The notes beneath the pieces were generated by a model. The model searched no databases and had not been told where the DNA came from. It saw nothing but the letters and a program-made list of their open reading frames with translations. A DNA stretch of 64,000 nt from Pseudoteredinibacter isoporae (GTDB taxonomy: Bacteria > Pseudomonadota > Gammaproteobacteria > Pseudomonadales > Cellvibrionaceae). The DNA lies in the NCBI RefSeq assembly GCF_011602085.1, contig NZ_JAAONY010000002.1:1240001-1304000 (forward strand), given 5' to 3'. Both the position numbers and the translations under genes were made by a program. Positions 43,358 through 52,330 of this stretch are shown piece after piece (position 1 is the stretch's first letter; every line of letters starts with the position of its first letter).

Positions 43358-44182
43358 CTAGGCTCGGCCGCCATCGACGATGATTTCTTGGCCGGTGATC
43401 ATCCGTGATGCTGAAGACGCCAGGAACAAAGCGGCCTCAGCAATATCTTCACCGGAAATGGTATCCTTAATCGATTGCTGAGCCAGGCATTCTTCCAAAG
43501 CCTCTGGTGTTACCCAGAGTTCTTTTTGTCGCTTGGTCATCACCCAACCAGGGATGAGTGCATTCACTCGAATATTGTCAGGCCCCAACTCGGTTGCCAG
43601 AGCTCGGCTAAGCCCAACAATGCCGCCTTTGCTGGCAACATAAGCTGGATATCCGCCCAAACCCAAATTGAAGGAATTGGAACCCACATTGATAACACTG
43701 CCAGCACCACGCGCTCTCATTCCGGGCACCGCTGCTTGCGCACTGAAGTAATGAGGCCGGAGATTGGTATTCATCGCGTCATCCCACTGATCCGCTTGAA
43801 GGCTCTCAACGTCGTGGCGGGTATCACGAGCGGCATTATTGATCAGGATATCAATCGCCCCATGATGTTCGATAAAAGCAGCCATTGCAGCTTTTAAGGC
43901 ATCTACATCGCGAATATCACAAGCCTGATAAAAAGGTCTGCGGCCGTATTTCTGCTCAACACCGTCACAAAGTTTATTGGCTGGATCTTGACTCAGGGAA
44001 ACAAAACCGACGTCAGCGCCTTGCGCGATAAACGCCGTCACGAAATAAGCACCAATGCCCGAACCACCCCCGGTGATAAAAACCTTTTTGCCTTTTAGAT
44101 CAGCATAACTGGGCCAACGGTAATGGGAATCCGCCTGTAATAGCTCTGCGCTGTCAAAATCAAGTTCTGTGGCCTGGCTCAT
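43358..44182 (-). CDS. SDR-family sugar dehydrogenase, probable D-galactose (or L-arabinose) 1-dehydrogenase
   Basis: This 274-aa short-chain dehydrogenase has a GGGSGIGAYFV nucleotide-binding loop, NNAA, and the catalytic Ser and Tyr-Lys in NVGSNSFNLGLGGYPAYVASKGG, and ends with TGQEIIVDGG. The start at 44182 is chosen for its GGAG ribosome site; the open frame reaches 44263 but no site supports that. With galM, a lactonase, an IlvD/Edd-type dehydratase, KDGal kinase and KDPGal aldolase genes nearby, oxidation of D-galactose to galactonolactone is the missing first step, and this is the best candidate. Related SDRs also act on L-arabinose. A FadR-type operator candidate lies 51 bases upstream. 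Confidence 0.83.
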   Translation of the reverse strand: MSQATELDFDSAELLQADSHYRWPSYADLKGKKVFITGGGSGIGAYFVTAFIAQGADVGFVSLSQDPANKLCDGVEQKYGRRPFYQACDIRDVDALKAAMAAFIEHHGAIDILINNAARDTRHDVESLQADQWDDAMNTNLRPHYFSAQAAVPGMRARGAGSVINVGSNSFNLGLGGYPAYVASKGGIVGLSRALATELGPDNIRVNALIPGWVMTKRQKELWVTPEALEECLAQQSIKDTISGEDIAEAALFLASSASRMITGQEIIVDGGRA

Positions 44183-44232
44183 TCTTTCTCCATAATCAAG
44201 CTGCTTGAGCAGCCCACTTGCTTTTAGATTAT

Positions 44233-44243
44233 TTATAATATAA
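44233..44243. promoter_or_regulatory. FadR-type operator candidate before the SDR gene
   Basis: TTATAATATAA is the exact reverse complement of the 11-mers at 45074-45084 and 24351-24361. It lies 51 to 61 bases upstream of the SDR start, in the promoter region. Confidence 0.5.
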
Positions 44244-44339
44244 TTGAAAAATTGGACTTTCAAGCCGTGGGCTCAACAATCTTGGGGGCGATTGGCCTTA
44301 AACGTGAAAAATAGAGGCCTGAACTGCCTAAGGAATCAG

Positions 44340-45032
44340 TTATTCGTCCAAATTGTTATCAATAAGCTCGAGCACTTCATTGATAATGGCGCGCGTGCGG
44401 CGTCGGGCCAGATTAGCATCGCCGGATTTGATGGCCTGATAGATTTTTCGGTGGGCGGAGATATCAGCAATGCTAACCCCCTTGATTTGATTGGTATAAC
44501 GTATGCTCACCCGCAATGCGGTTTCAACAAAAGGCTTAAACTGCATTAAAAAGCGATTTCGGCTCGACAGCAATACACTGATGTGAAAATCGATATCCGA
44601 TTCCAGAGCGTCATCCAAACCGGCTTCTGCATCTTCCATACGCTCCAGAGCAGCTGAAATCAGGGGCGCTTCCTGCCCGAGATCCGCGACCAGCGCTGCC
44701 GCCTCAGGTTCGATGGCCAAGCGCATCTGGGTAAACTCGCGCAATAGTTGCAATGAGGGCTTGCTGCTGAGAATCCAATCAAGTACATCACGATCGAACA
44801 TATTCCACTGAGCTTCCGGCATAACCCGAATGCCCTGCCGAGGTCGGGAGGATAACAGCCCTTTCGCAGTCAGCATTTTAACCGCCTCACGCGTGGCGCT
44901 GCGACTCACGCCAAAGTTTTCACACAGCTCCGCTTCGGAAGGCAAACCATCACCAACACCGTATTGACCACTGACAATAGACTTCCCTAAATCGTAAACC
45001 ATTTGCTGGGTTAAATTGCGGTTCTTGTCCAT
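44340..45032 (-). CDS. FadR-subfamily GntR transcriptional regulator
   Basis: This 230-aa regulator has a winged helix domain (residues 1-68: LTQQMVYDLGKSIVSGQYGVGDGLPSEAELCENFGVSRSATREAVKMLTAKGLL) and a FadR-type helical effector domain (LREFTQMRLAIEPEAAALVA ... DIDFHISVLLSSRNRFL ... SAHRKIYQAIKSGD) with the metal-binding Asp and His pattern of the family. Regulators of this type control galactonate, gluconate and uronate genes, for example DgoR. The start at 45032 is the first ATG; a TTG six codons upstream was not used. Operator candidates flank the gene on both sides. D-galactonate or KDGal is a likely effector (inference). Confidence 0.9.
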   Translation of the reverse strand: MDKNRNLTQQMVYDLGKSIVSGQYGVGDGLPSEAELCENFGVSRSATREAVKMLTAKGLLSSRPRQGIRVMPEAQWNMFDRDVLDWILSSKPSLQLLREFTQMRLAIEPEAAALVADLGQEAPLISAALERMEDAEAGLDDALESDIDFHISVLLSSRNRFLMQFKPFVETALRVSIRYTNQIKGVSIADISAHRKIYQAIKSGDANLARRRTRAIINEVLELIDNNLDE

Positions 45033-45050
45033 ATTACAGCGGCGTCCCAA

Positions 45051-45392
45051 TATCGATCTTTGACATTAAAGATTTATATTATAATTGCTTGAAGTATCGA
45101 TACAAGCGCCCTTCGGAGCTGCACCGGCACTATAAGCCAACCCCGTTGTGGAATATGAGCCTATCGTGCCTCTGGCGAGACACCTCCACCTGTTTTTACC
45201 ACGCATTTCCCGGCATGAATTCTGTCGAAGCTCTTGCGGGCCACTGAATTACTCTCTTCCCAAATGCCCACCTAAGCCCCCAAATCATCATTTAAGCCGC
45301 CGTTACGTTCAGCTCAAAAGTCAATATCTCATTTATCATACAAATTATTTATTGAATGATTTATAATATTATTCATAATTATCGACTCCTCT
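45051..45392. promoter_or_regulatory. Divergent control region of the galactose cluster
   Basis: This 342-bp gap between divergent regulator and dehydratase genes has no convincing gene. TTATATTATAA (45074-45084) lies 42 bases before the GntR start. TTATAATATTA (45361-45371), 10 of 11 bases identical to the 44233 motif, lies 21 bases before the dehydratase start. Their positions fit repression of both genes by the FadR-type regulator. Confidence 0.5.
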
Positions 45393-47147
45393 ATGTATAA
45401 GGTAACTCGCAAAGCAATGGGCGATCATAAAGACAAAGCACTACGTAGCCACCACAGCTATGGAAAACTCGATAAAGATGGATTTATTCACCGCAGCTGG
45501 ATGAAATCACAGGGCTATCCGGATGACGCCTTCGACGGCCGCCCGGTCATTGGGATTTGTAATACCTGGTCGGAAATCACGCCCTGCAATTCACACCTCC
45601 GCGACATTGCAGAATATGTAAAACGCGGTGTTTGGGAGGCCGGTGGATTGCCGTTGGAATTCCCGGCCATGAGTCTCGGTGAAACCCAAATGCGACCAAC
45701 CGCAATGTTGTTTCGCAACTTGCTGGCGATGGAAGTCGAAGAATCCATTCGCGGGAACCCTATCGACGGTGTTGTCTTACTGGGTGGTTGCGACAAAACA
45801 ACCCCCGGTCAACTCATGGGCGCAGCCAGTGTTGATCTACCAACTCTGGTCATTTCTTCCGGGCCAATGCTCAACGGAAAATTTCGTGGTGAAGATATCG
45901 GTTCGGGAACCGATGTCTGGAAATTCAGCGAGGCGGTACGCGCAGGCCGCATGAGCATGGATCAATTTATTGCTGCCGAGAATGGCATGTCGCGTAGCCC
46001 GGGAACCTGCATGACCATGGGCAGCGCCTCTACATTTGCTTGCTTAATGGAGGCTATGGGCATGTCCTTGCCTGGCAACGCCACTTTTCCCGGTGTTGCT
46101 GCTGCCAGGAGATCCATGTCTCACCATTCCGGCCGCGTCATTGTTGATATGGTCAAAAAAGATCGCCGCCTATCCACAATTTTGGATCGCAAAAGTTTTG
46201 AAAACGCGATTCGTATTCACGCCGCGATTGGCGGCTCAACAAACTCCGTGATCCACCTGCAAGCATTGGCTGGACGTTTGGGGGTTGAGCTGAATCTTCA
46301 AGACTTCGACGAACTGAGTCGCGACGTTCCTCTGCTTGTGGATATTCAACCCTCAGGCCAATACCTGATGGAAGACTTTAATTATGCCGGCGGTGTGCCC
46401 GCCCTGATCAATGACCTGCAAGATATATTGCACCTGGATGCCAACACCATAACTGGCGAACCCTTAGGTACCGATCTGGAAAAAAACGAGTGCTTTAACC
46501 GCGAAGTAATTCGCACGCGTGATAATCCTGTAAAACCCGTTTCCGGAACCTGGAAACTCAGTGGCAATCTCTGTCCGGGTGGCGCCGTTATCAAACCTAA
46601 TGCGGCCAGCCCTGAACTGCTCAATCACACGGGCAAAGCAGTTGTATTTGAAAACATCGAAGATTTTAAAGCACGCATTGACGATCCTGATTTGGATGTC
46701 GATAAAAACTCCATCCTGGTGTTAAAAGGTTGCGGCCCCAAAGGTTATCCAGGCATGCCTGAAGTCGGCAATATGCCCTTACCGGCAAAACTGCTGGAAC
46801 AGGGCGTAGAGGATATGGTGCGCATCTCAGATGCTCGTATGAGCGGAACCGCTTTTGGCACGGTGATTTTGCATGTGTCTCCGGAATCTGAAGCGGGCGG
46901 TCCTCTTGCGCTGGTTAAAAACGGAGACATCATCGAGTTCAAAGGCGATCAACGCAGCCTTAATTTGATGGTCAGCGACGAGGAACTGGCCAAACGCGCG
47001 GAATCTTTCGCACCTCAGGAAGCCGGCAAATACACTCGCGGCTACTACAAATTATACATCGACCACGTGCAGCAAGCCGATCAAGGAGCCGATCTGGATT
47101 TTCTGGTTGGCAGCAGCGGTTCCATTGTTGAGCGGGAGTCCCATTAA
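45393..47147 (+). CDS. IlvD/Edd-family sugar acid dehydratase, probable D-galactonate/L-arabinonate dehydratase
   Basis: This 584-aa iron-sulfur dehydratase removes water from an aldonate to give a 2-keto-3-deoxy acid. Three likely [2Fe-2S] ligands are Cys65 (TPCNS), Cys133 (GGCDKTTPG) and Cys206 (GTCMTMGSAST), with the spacing of 68 and 73 residues known in L-arabinonate and D-xylonate dehydratases of this family. The following kinase and KDPGal aldolase genes point to D-galactonate as the main substrate. D-galactonate and L-arabinonate share stereochemistry at C2-C4, so both may be used. No strong ribosome site lies before 45393; an ATG at 45417 preceded by AAGG is an alternative start. Confidence 0.87.
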   Translation: MYKVTRKAMGDHKDKALRSHHSYGKLDKDGFIHRSWMKSQGYPDDAFDGRPVIGICNTWSEITPCNSHLRDIAEYVKRGVWEAGGLPLEFPAMSLGETQMRPTAMLFRNLLAMEVEESIRGNPIDGVVLLGGCDKTTPGQLMGAASVDLPTLVISSGPMLNGKFRGEDIGSGTDVWKFSEAVRAGRMSMDQFIAAENGMSRSPGTCMTMGSASTFACLMEAMGMSLPGNATFPGVAAARRSMSHHSGRVIVDMVKKDRRLSTILDRKSFENAIRIHAAIGGSTNSVIHLQALAGRLGVELNLQDFDELSRDVPLLVDIQPSGQYLMEDFNYAGGVPALINDLQDILHLDANTITGEPLGTDLEKNECFNREVIRTRDNPVKPVSGTWKLSGNLCPGGAVIKPNAASPELLNHTGKAVVFENIEDFKARIDDPDLDVDKNSILVLKGCGPKGYPGMPEVGNMPLPAKLLEQGVEDMVRISDARMSGTAFGTVILHVSPESEAGGPLALVKNGDIIEFKGDQRSLNLMVSDEELAKRAESFAPQEAGKYTRGYYKLYIDHVQQADQGADLDFLVGSSGSIVERESH

Positions 47148-48088
47148 TGTCTGCCCGTTATTTCATTGCCGGCGACTGGGGGACCAGCAATCTGCGCCTG
47201 TTTCTGGTCGATTTGCAAAACGACGACGCTGAACAAGCTTATCTCGATAAAAGAAACGGCCCAGGCATTGCCGAGCTTAAACCGGGTGAAGCCGAACAAT
47301 GTTTGAGCCAATTGACCGCCAGCTGGCGGGAACAGTATGGGCCCATTCCAATTATTCTCGCGGGCATGATTGGCTCCAGCATTGGCTGGCATGAAGTACC
47401 CTATGTCGTGTGCCCTGTCGGCCCGGACGATCTGTTGAATTTGTGCAAGATCTTTGAGTGGAATCAACATCGTATTCATATCCTTCCAGGCCTAAGTTGT
47501 ATTAACGCGCAGAATGCCCCGGATGTGATGCGCGGAGAGGAGATCCAAATATTTGGCCTGCTGGCATTACACTCTCGACTCAGTCAATCAGAGCAACTGT
47601 TTTGTCTACCCGGCACCCATAATAAATGGGCAACCATCAGACATGGAAAAGTTCATCACTTCAATACCGCCCTGGCGGGTGAGCTTTATGATGTATTGAG
47701 CAATCACAGCATCCTCTGTCGCGAGAGCAAGCATGAGCAAGGGCACGATGCGAGAGCCTTTGAACAAGGGTTAATGCAAGCGAAAAAGCATCACCAACAC
47801 GGTTTATTACAGCAGTTATTTGAAACTCGCAGCCGCCAGCTCAGTGGTGAATTTAGCCCCGACGATGCCAGCAGTTATCTGTCGGGTTTGATCATTGGAG
47901 CCGATGTTCAAGGCGCTCTGGGCCATCAGCACACACCAAAAACCCTTCATATTATTGGTGACGATCATCTCAGTCTGCGCTACAAAAAAGCCGTCGAGAT
48001 CTATCAGTTGGATTGCCAACACCACTCCGGAGAAGCCGCAGTGCTATCTGGGTTACAGCTTATGTATTCACTACTTCCGGAGTCGTAA
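47147..48088 (+). CDS. dgoK: 2-dehydro-3-deoxygalactonokinase
   Basis: This is a 313-aa sugar kinase of the DgoK family. Family segments: IAGDWGTSNLRLFLVD at the N-terminus, ILAGMIGSSIGWHEVPYVVCPVG, DVMRGEEIQIFG, LFCLPGTHNKWATI and SYLSGLIIGADV. It phosphorylates 2-keto-3-deoxygalactonate at the expense of ATP. The ATG overlaps the dehydratase stop (TAATG), and the aldolase gene follows after six bases, so the three are one transcript. Confidence 0.95.
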   Translation: MSARYFIAGDWGTSNLRLFLVDLQNDDAEQAYLDKRNGPGIAELKPGEAEQCLSQLTASWREQYGPIPIILAGMIGSSIGWHEVPYVVCPVGPDDLLNLCKIFEWNQHRIHILPGLSCINAQNAPDVMRGEEIQIFGLLALHSRLSQSEQLFCLPGTHNKWATIRHGKVHHFNTALAGELYDVLSNHSILCRESKHEQGHDARAFEQGLMQAKKHHQHGLLQQLFETRSRQLSGEFSPDDASSYLSGLIIGADVQGALGHQHTPKTLHIIGDDHLSLRYKKAVEIYQLDCQHHSGEAAVLSGLQLMYSLLPES

Positions 48089-48094
48089 TTTCAA

Positions 48095-48706
48095 ATGTAC
48101 AGCATTCATCAAGATCCACTTCCACAAGTTGCCATTTTACGCGGCGTGACCCCCGACGAAATTGTCGAGTTGGCAAGCGCCCTATATGAGCAGGGCTTTC
48201 GAATTATCGAAGTACCTCTGAATTCCCCCGAGCCGATCGAAAGTATTCGTCGACTGTGTGATGCGCTCGGGGATAAATGTTTATGTGGTGCAGGAACTGT
48301 CACTCATGTTGAACAAGTAGAGGAAGTTTATGCCGTCGGTGGTCGTTTAATTGTGTCTCCGAATGTCAACACAGAGGTGATTAAAAAATCATTGGAATTG
48401 AATATGGTGTCCATGCCGGGTTTCGCCACAGCCAGTGAAGCCTATGAGGCTTACTACGCCGGCGCCCGCTACCTGAAACTGTTTCCCGCAGCCAGCTACG
48501 GACTGGGCCACGTAAAAGCTCTACGTTCTATTTTGCCTAATGACGCAAAACTGTTAGCCGTAGGGGGTGCCACTCCCGACAATGCTGGAGATTGGTTTAG
48601 TGCGGGTGCGGATGGATTGGGTATTGGCAGTGATCTCTACAAACCCGGCATCGCACTTGATAAACTCATCGCCAAGGCGAAACGATTCCAACAACTTAAA
48701 AAATAA
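48095..48706 (+). CDS. dgoA: 2-dehydro-3-deoxy-6-phosphogalactonate aldolase
   Basis: This 203-aa class I KDPG/KDPGal aldolase has the Schiff-base lysine Lys128 in YLKLFPA and the catalytic Glu39 in IIEVPLNSPEP. The PLNSP segment is typical of the KDPGal branch, where KDPG aldolase has VTLRT. GAGTV and GGATPDN are the other family motifs. It splits KDPGal into pyruvate and glyceraldehyde 3-phosphate, the second feeding GAPDH at 63 kb. Confidence 0.95.
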   Translation: MYSIHQDPLPQVAILRGVTPDEIVELASALYEQGFRIIEVPLNSPEPIESIRRLCDALGDKCLCGAGTVTHVEQVEEVYAVGGRLIVSPNVNTEVIKKSLELNMVSMPGFATASEAYEAYYAGARYLKLFPAASYGLGHVKALRSILPNDAKLLAVGGATPDNAGDWFSAGADGLGIGSDLYKPGIALDKLIAKAKRFQQLKK

Positions 48707-48724
48707 CAACAGGAATGTTTTAGC

Positions 48725-50287
48725 ATGAACCTAGCCGCTATTGATCTTGCCATAATCGGCCTATACGCCCTGTTCATCGTCGGTCTCGCTCAATGGGTCT
48801 CGCGAGAAAAGGACGGCCATGAAAAAAACGCTGACGATTATTTTCTCGCCAGCAAATCCTTACCCTGGTGGGCTGTCGGCGCATCACTCATTGCAGCGAA
48901 CATTTCCGCCGAGCAAATTATTGGAATGTCGGGCTCTGGTTATGCCCTGGGCCTGGCCATTGCATCTTACGAATGGATGTCTGCCCTGACACTGATCATT
49001 GTTGGCAAATACTTCCTACCTATTTTTCTGGAGCGTGGCATATACACCATGCCGCAGTTTCTGGAACAACGTTACGATCACTCGGTGAGAATGGTCATGG
49101 CGGTATTTTGGCTGGCCCTGTACGTCGTCGTAAATCTGACCGCCATTCTCTGGCTGGGCTCTCTCGCCATTAACACGGTGACCGGTCTGGATTTGGTGTA
49201 TGGCTTGTTAATTTTGGGCATTCTTGCAACCCTTTACTCTCTTTACGGAGGCTTAAAAGCGATCGCGCTTACCGATATCGTACAGGTTGTTCTATTGGTG
49301 TTCGGTGGCTTGATGATCAGTTATCTGGCCTTGGATAAAGTTGCCGATGGCGCCGGTGCCTGGGCAGGTTTTGTAAACCTCAGCCAGCAACTGCCTGAGA
49401 AGTTTGACATGATTCTCTCCCCGGAGAATCCCTTTTACAAAGACCTGCCTGGAATCTCCGTACTCATTGGAGGCATGTGGATTATGAACCTCTCTTATTG
49501 GGGTTTTAATCAGTACATCATTCAACGAGCATTGGCTGCGGAGAATACACAAGAAGCGCAAAAAGGCATTATTCTCGCAGCATTTTTGAAACTTCTTATG
49601 CCCTTGATTGTAGTGGTACCCGGTATCGCTGCGGTGGTTCTCAGCCCAGGTCTGTCCTCACCTGATCAGGCCTATCCAGAGATGATCAAACTGGTTCCTG
49701 CTGGCCTCAAAGGCTTGGTGTTCGCCGCTCTGATTGCGGCTATCCTTTCGTCTCTGGGTTCAATGATGAATTCCATATCCACGATTTTCACAATGGATAT
49801 CTATCGCCATTTTCGGCCACAAACTTCAAACACCAAGCTGGTGAACATTGGTCGAATGGTTGCCCTGAGTTCCATTACAATCGCGATGATTATTGCCAAA
49901 CCCCTGCTCGGAAACTTCGGCCAGGCCTTTCAGTTTATCCAGGAATTCACCGGCTTTTTCACACCCGGCATTGTGGTATTGTTTTTATTGGGTATGTTCT
50001 GGCGCAAAACCACTGCCAAAGCAGCACTCGCAGCGGCGATTGCTTCTTTTGTGCTCTCATTGGCAGCTCGCCTGTTCTGGCCGGAACTGCCCTTTATGGA
50101 TCGTGTTGGTCTGGTCTTCATTGCGTGCACAGGAATTGCCGTTGTTATCTCCCTGATGTCATCCCAGGCAGCATCAGCAAAAGCTGTCGTGCTGAGCGAT
50201 ATTAACTTCCGTACAGAACGCAGCTTTAATATTGCCGCCATCGCCGTGATACTCGTTCTGGCGGCCTTGTATTCCACATGGTGGTAA
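48725..50287 (+). CDS. SSS-family sodium/galactose-type symporter
   Basis: This 520-aa inner-membrane protein is of the vSGLT branch: DDYFLASKSLPWWAVGASLIAANISAEQIIG, YWGFNQYIIQRALAAENTQEAQKG and SSLGSMMNSISTIFTMDIY. AGGAA lies well before the ATG. It follows dgoA by 18 bases and precedes the lactonase gene, so it is the galactose importer of the operon. It is a paralogue of the symporter at 29622. Confidence 0.92.
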   Translation: MNLAAIDLAIIGLYALFIVGLAQWVSREKDGHEKNADDYFLASKSLPWWAVGASLIAANISAEQIIGMSGSGYALGLAIASYEWMSALTLIIVGKYFLPIFLERGIYTMPQFLEQRYDHSVRMVMAVFWLALYVVVNLTAILWLGSLAINTVTGLDLVYGLLILGILATLYSLYGGLKAIALTDIVQVVLLVFGGLMISYLALDKVADGAGAWAGFVNLSQQLPEKFDMILSPENPFYKDLPGISVLIGGMWIMNLSYWGFNQYIIQRALAAENTQEAQKGIILAAFLKLLMPLIVVVPGIAAVVLSPGLSSPDQAYPEMIKLVPAGLKGLVFAALIAAILSSLGSMMNSISTIFTMDIYRHFRPQTSNTKLVNIGRMVALSSITIAMIIAKPLLGNFGQAFQFIQEFTGFFTPGIVVLFLLGMFWRKTTAKAALAAAIASFVLSLAARLFWPELPFMDRVGLVFIACTGIAVVISLMSSQAASAKAVVLSDINFRTERSFNIAAIAVILVLAALYSTWW

Positions 50288-50289
50288 GT

Positions 50290-51186
50290 ATGAATATTTC
50301 CGCAATCGACCAAATCGTTGTTGCCAACACACTCGGTGAATGTGTGCTCTGGTGCGAACAACAGCAATGCTTGTGGTGGACTGATATTCAGGAAAGTACA
50401 CTGTATCGGCTTAGCTGGCCAGGCAAAAAATTGCAGTGTTTTGAAACTCCCGAGCGTCTATGTGCCTTTGCATTCACCGAGGAAGAGGCCGTTTTTATCG
50501 CGGCATTTGAAACCGGTTTTGCATCGTACAACTGGCAAACCGGAGAAGTGGACTGGTTGCATCGCTTATTCGACAAAGGCAGTGGTATCCGCCTCAACGA
50601 TGGCCGAATGGATGGCGATGGCCGCTTCTGGTGTGGTGCAATGATTGAAGCTAATCATAAAAACTTCACTGAAGGCGCCAGTTTGTACAGCCTGGAAAGC
50701 AACGGCGAATTAATTCAGCATTTTTCAAGAATTGATATTTCTAACGGCATCTGCACGAGCCCGGATAACACAGAGTTCTATTTCGCCGACTCCGTAAAAC
50801 GCAGTATTCATCGTTTTGATCTGGATAAGGGGCAACTGACAAATCCCCGGCAGATTGTCAGCACCGAAGAAGGCGCCAGCCCGGACGGTTCCGTTACCGA
50901 TAAGGACGGCATTCTCTGGAACGCTCAATGGGGGACTGGCAAGCTGCTGGCCTACAACCGGGACGGAAAAATATTACTGGAACGCCAGTGCCCGGTCAGC
51001 CAGATGACTTGCTTGTGTTTTGGTGGGCCAAATATGGATCTTATTTTTGCCACATCGGCACACGATGGGCTCAACAATCAGCAGTTAAATCAGGAACAGG
51101 GAGCCGGAGATCTGTTTGTATTTAAAAGCAGCAGCCAAGGCCAGCTCAGCCACCGCTTCAGACTGAAAGCCCTACGCTCTCAATGA
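50290..51186 (+). CDS. SMP-30/gluconolactonase-family lactonase, probable galactonolactonase
   Basis: This is a 298-aa six-bladed propeller metal-dependent lactonase. Metal ligands are recognisable: Glu in TLGECVLW, Asn in IDISNGICTSPD and Asp in ASPDGSVTDKDG. The family segment RLNDGRMDGDGRFWCGAM is also present. The ATG at 50290 avoids overlap with the symporter; an ATG at 50278 lies inside it. It should open D-galactono- or L-arabinonolactone to the acid, the step before the IlvD/Edd dehydratase. It is the last gene of the galactose operon, before a terminator. Confidence 0.9.
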   Translation: MNISAIDQIVVANTLGECVLWCEQQQCLWWTDIQESTLYRLSWPGKKLQCFETPERLCAFAFTEEEAVFIAAFETGFASYNWQTGEVDWLHRLFDKGSGIRLNDGRMDGDGRFWCGAMIEANHKNFTEGASLYSLESNGELIQHFSRIDISNGICTSPDNTEFYFADSVKRSIHRFDLDKGQLTNPRQIVSTEEGASPDGSVTDKDGILWNAQWGTGKLLAYNRDGKILLERQCPVSQMTCLCFGGPNMDLIFATSAHDGLNNQQLNQEQGAGDLFVFKSSSQGQLSHRFRLKALRSQ

Positions 51187-51228
51187 CTCGCTATGAGTCT
51201 CATTACGGTCCCCTGTGAGACTCTCTTC

Positions 51229-51257
51229 GCCATACTCTGATGTGTATGGCTTTTTTT
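51229..51257 (+). terminator. Rho-independent terminator of the galactose operon
   Basis: GCCATAC-8 nt-GTATGGC followed by seven T residues. A second inverted repeat, GAGTCTCA/TGAGACTC (51195-51223), lies just upstream with a 13-nt loop. Confidence 0.9.
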
Positions 51258-51313
51258 CTTACAAGAAAATGCACCCTTCAAAGAAATTGCGCATTCAATA
51301 GTACCCACTTTGC

Positions 51314-52102
51314 TTAGCCAGCAATCTCGTATCCCAGAGCGACAGAGATATCTTCTGCTGCTGCAGCTACCGATTTTTGTGCCTGTTCAAAACTGGTATT
51401 GTTGGAGCCATCGATATGAGTTAAGTAAGGCATCACCAACGCGGCTGCGATACGGCCAGTGTAATCAAACACCGGGTATCCAATATCCTGAACACCTTGA
51501 GCCTGGCCACTGGAAATACTCTCATAGCCTTGGTCCAATACGGTCGCGATCATTTCCTTTAAGGCTTTCTTGGTGGATTTTTTATGATGGCTGGGAATTT
51601 TTTCCAGCATGGCATTGCGCTCATCAAGATCGGCGTAAGCCAACAGCAAATGACCGGAACAGGTATTGATCAGCGGCGCTTCCGCACCCAGTCTCACACT
51701 GAACATCCGCTCGGACGGCGAATCCTGTTGCACCACCACATGCCCTTTGCCCTCGTAGTAGATCACCAGATGACAGGACTGCTCAATTTTCATCGACAGC
51801 CGTTTCATCACAGCCGAAGCCGCTGAAGTCAGGCGCTTCACCGGAGGGAAACGATGCGAGAGATTGAACATTTTCAAGCTCAGAATGTACTTGTCTGAAC
51901 TGGGTAAATTGCTGACATAGCCGCGCTGCTCAAGCACCACCAACATACGGAACAATTCGCCAACAGAACGCTGCAAGCGCTGGGCAATTTCACTCACATT
52001 CAAGCCATCAGACTCAAGTGACAACAGTTCGAGAATATCCAAACCCTTTTCAAGAGCCGGTGCCGAATACTGCGTTTTACGGTTAGTTTTTGTCTCAGCC
52101 AA
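51314..52102 (-). CDS. IclR-family transcriptional regulator
   Basis: This 262-aa regulator has a winged helix domain (residues 10-75: SAPALEKGLDILELLSLESDGLNVSEIAQRLQRSVGELFRMLVVLEQRGYV) and an IclR effector domain (about 90-260: VKRLTSAASAVMKRLS, CHLVIYYEGKGHVVVQQ, LINTCSGHLLLAY, YPVFDYTGRIAAALVMPYL). It is divergent from the nine-gene oxidative fucose operon and so probably controls it. The effector may be L-fuconate or a 2-keto-3-deoxy acid (inference). Confidence 0.9.
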   Translation of the reverse strand: MAETKTNRKTQYSAPALEKGLDILELLSLESDGLNVSEIAQRLQRSVGELFRMLVVLEQRGYVSNLPSSDKYILSLKMFNLSHRFPPVKRLTSAASAVMKRLSMKIEQSCHLVIYYEGKGHVVVQQDSPSERMFSVRLGAEAPLINTCSGHLLLAYADLDERNAMLEKIPSHHKKSTKKALKEMIATVLDQGYESISSGQAQGVQDIGYPVFDYTGRIAAALVMPYLTHIDGSNNTSFEQAQKSVAAAAEDISVALGYEIAG

Positions 52103-52330
52103 TCTTTTCCCTCTCTCACTCCGTGTTGAGTCATATCACCCCAAACCTTATCCAAGGGTGTCGACTTTAGCAATCATTTTACTCCGGGCACTCATTATAC
52201 CCTGATTTTTCCTATATAAACGGGACATTCACCCTCATATTTCATATTTGAATTTTATTTTTATATTTGATTTATGACTCATAGTCCAATAAGCTTGACC
52301 CATAATGATATTTCCAAGCCCTGATTTGAG
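52103..52330. promoter_or_regulatory. Divergent control region of IclR gene and fucose operon
   Basis: This 228-bp gap is A+T rich toward the operon. TTTCATATTTGAA (52240-52252) has symmetric ends, and ATATTTGA is repeated directly at 52244 and 52263. The half-site TTTCATAT also forms both arms of the palindrome at 24369-24388. These are IclR operator candidates, weakly supported. Confidence 0.4.
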
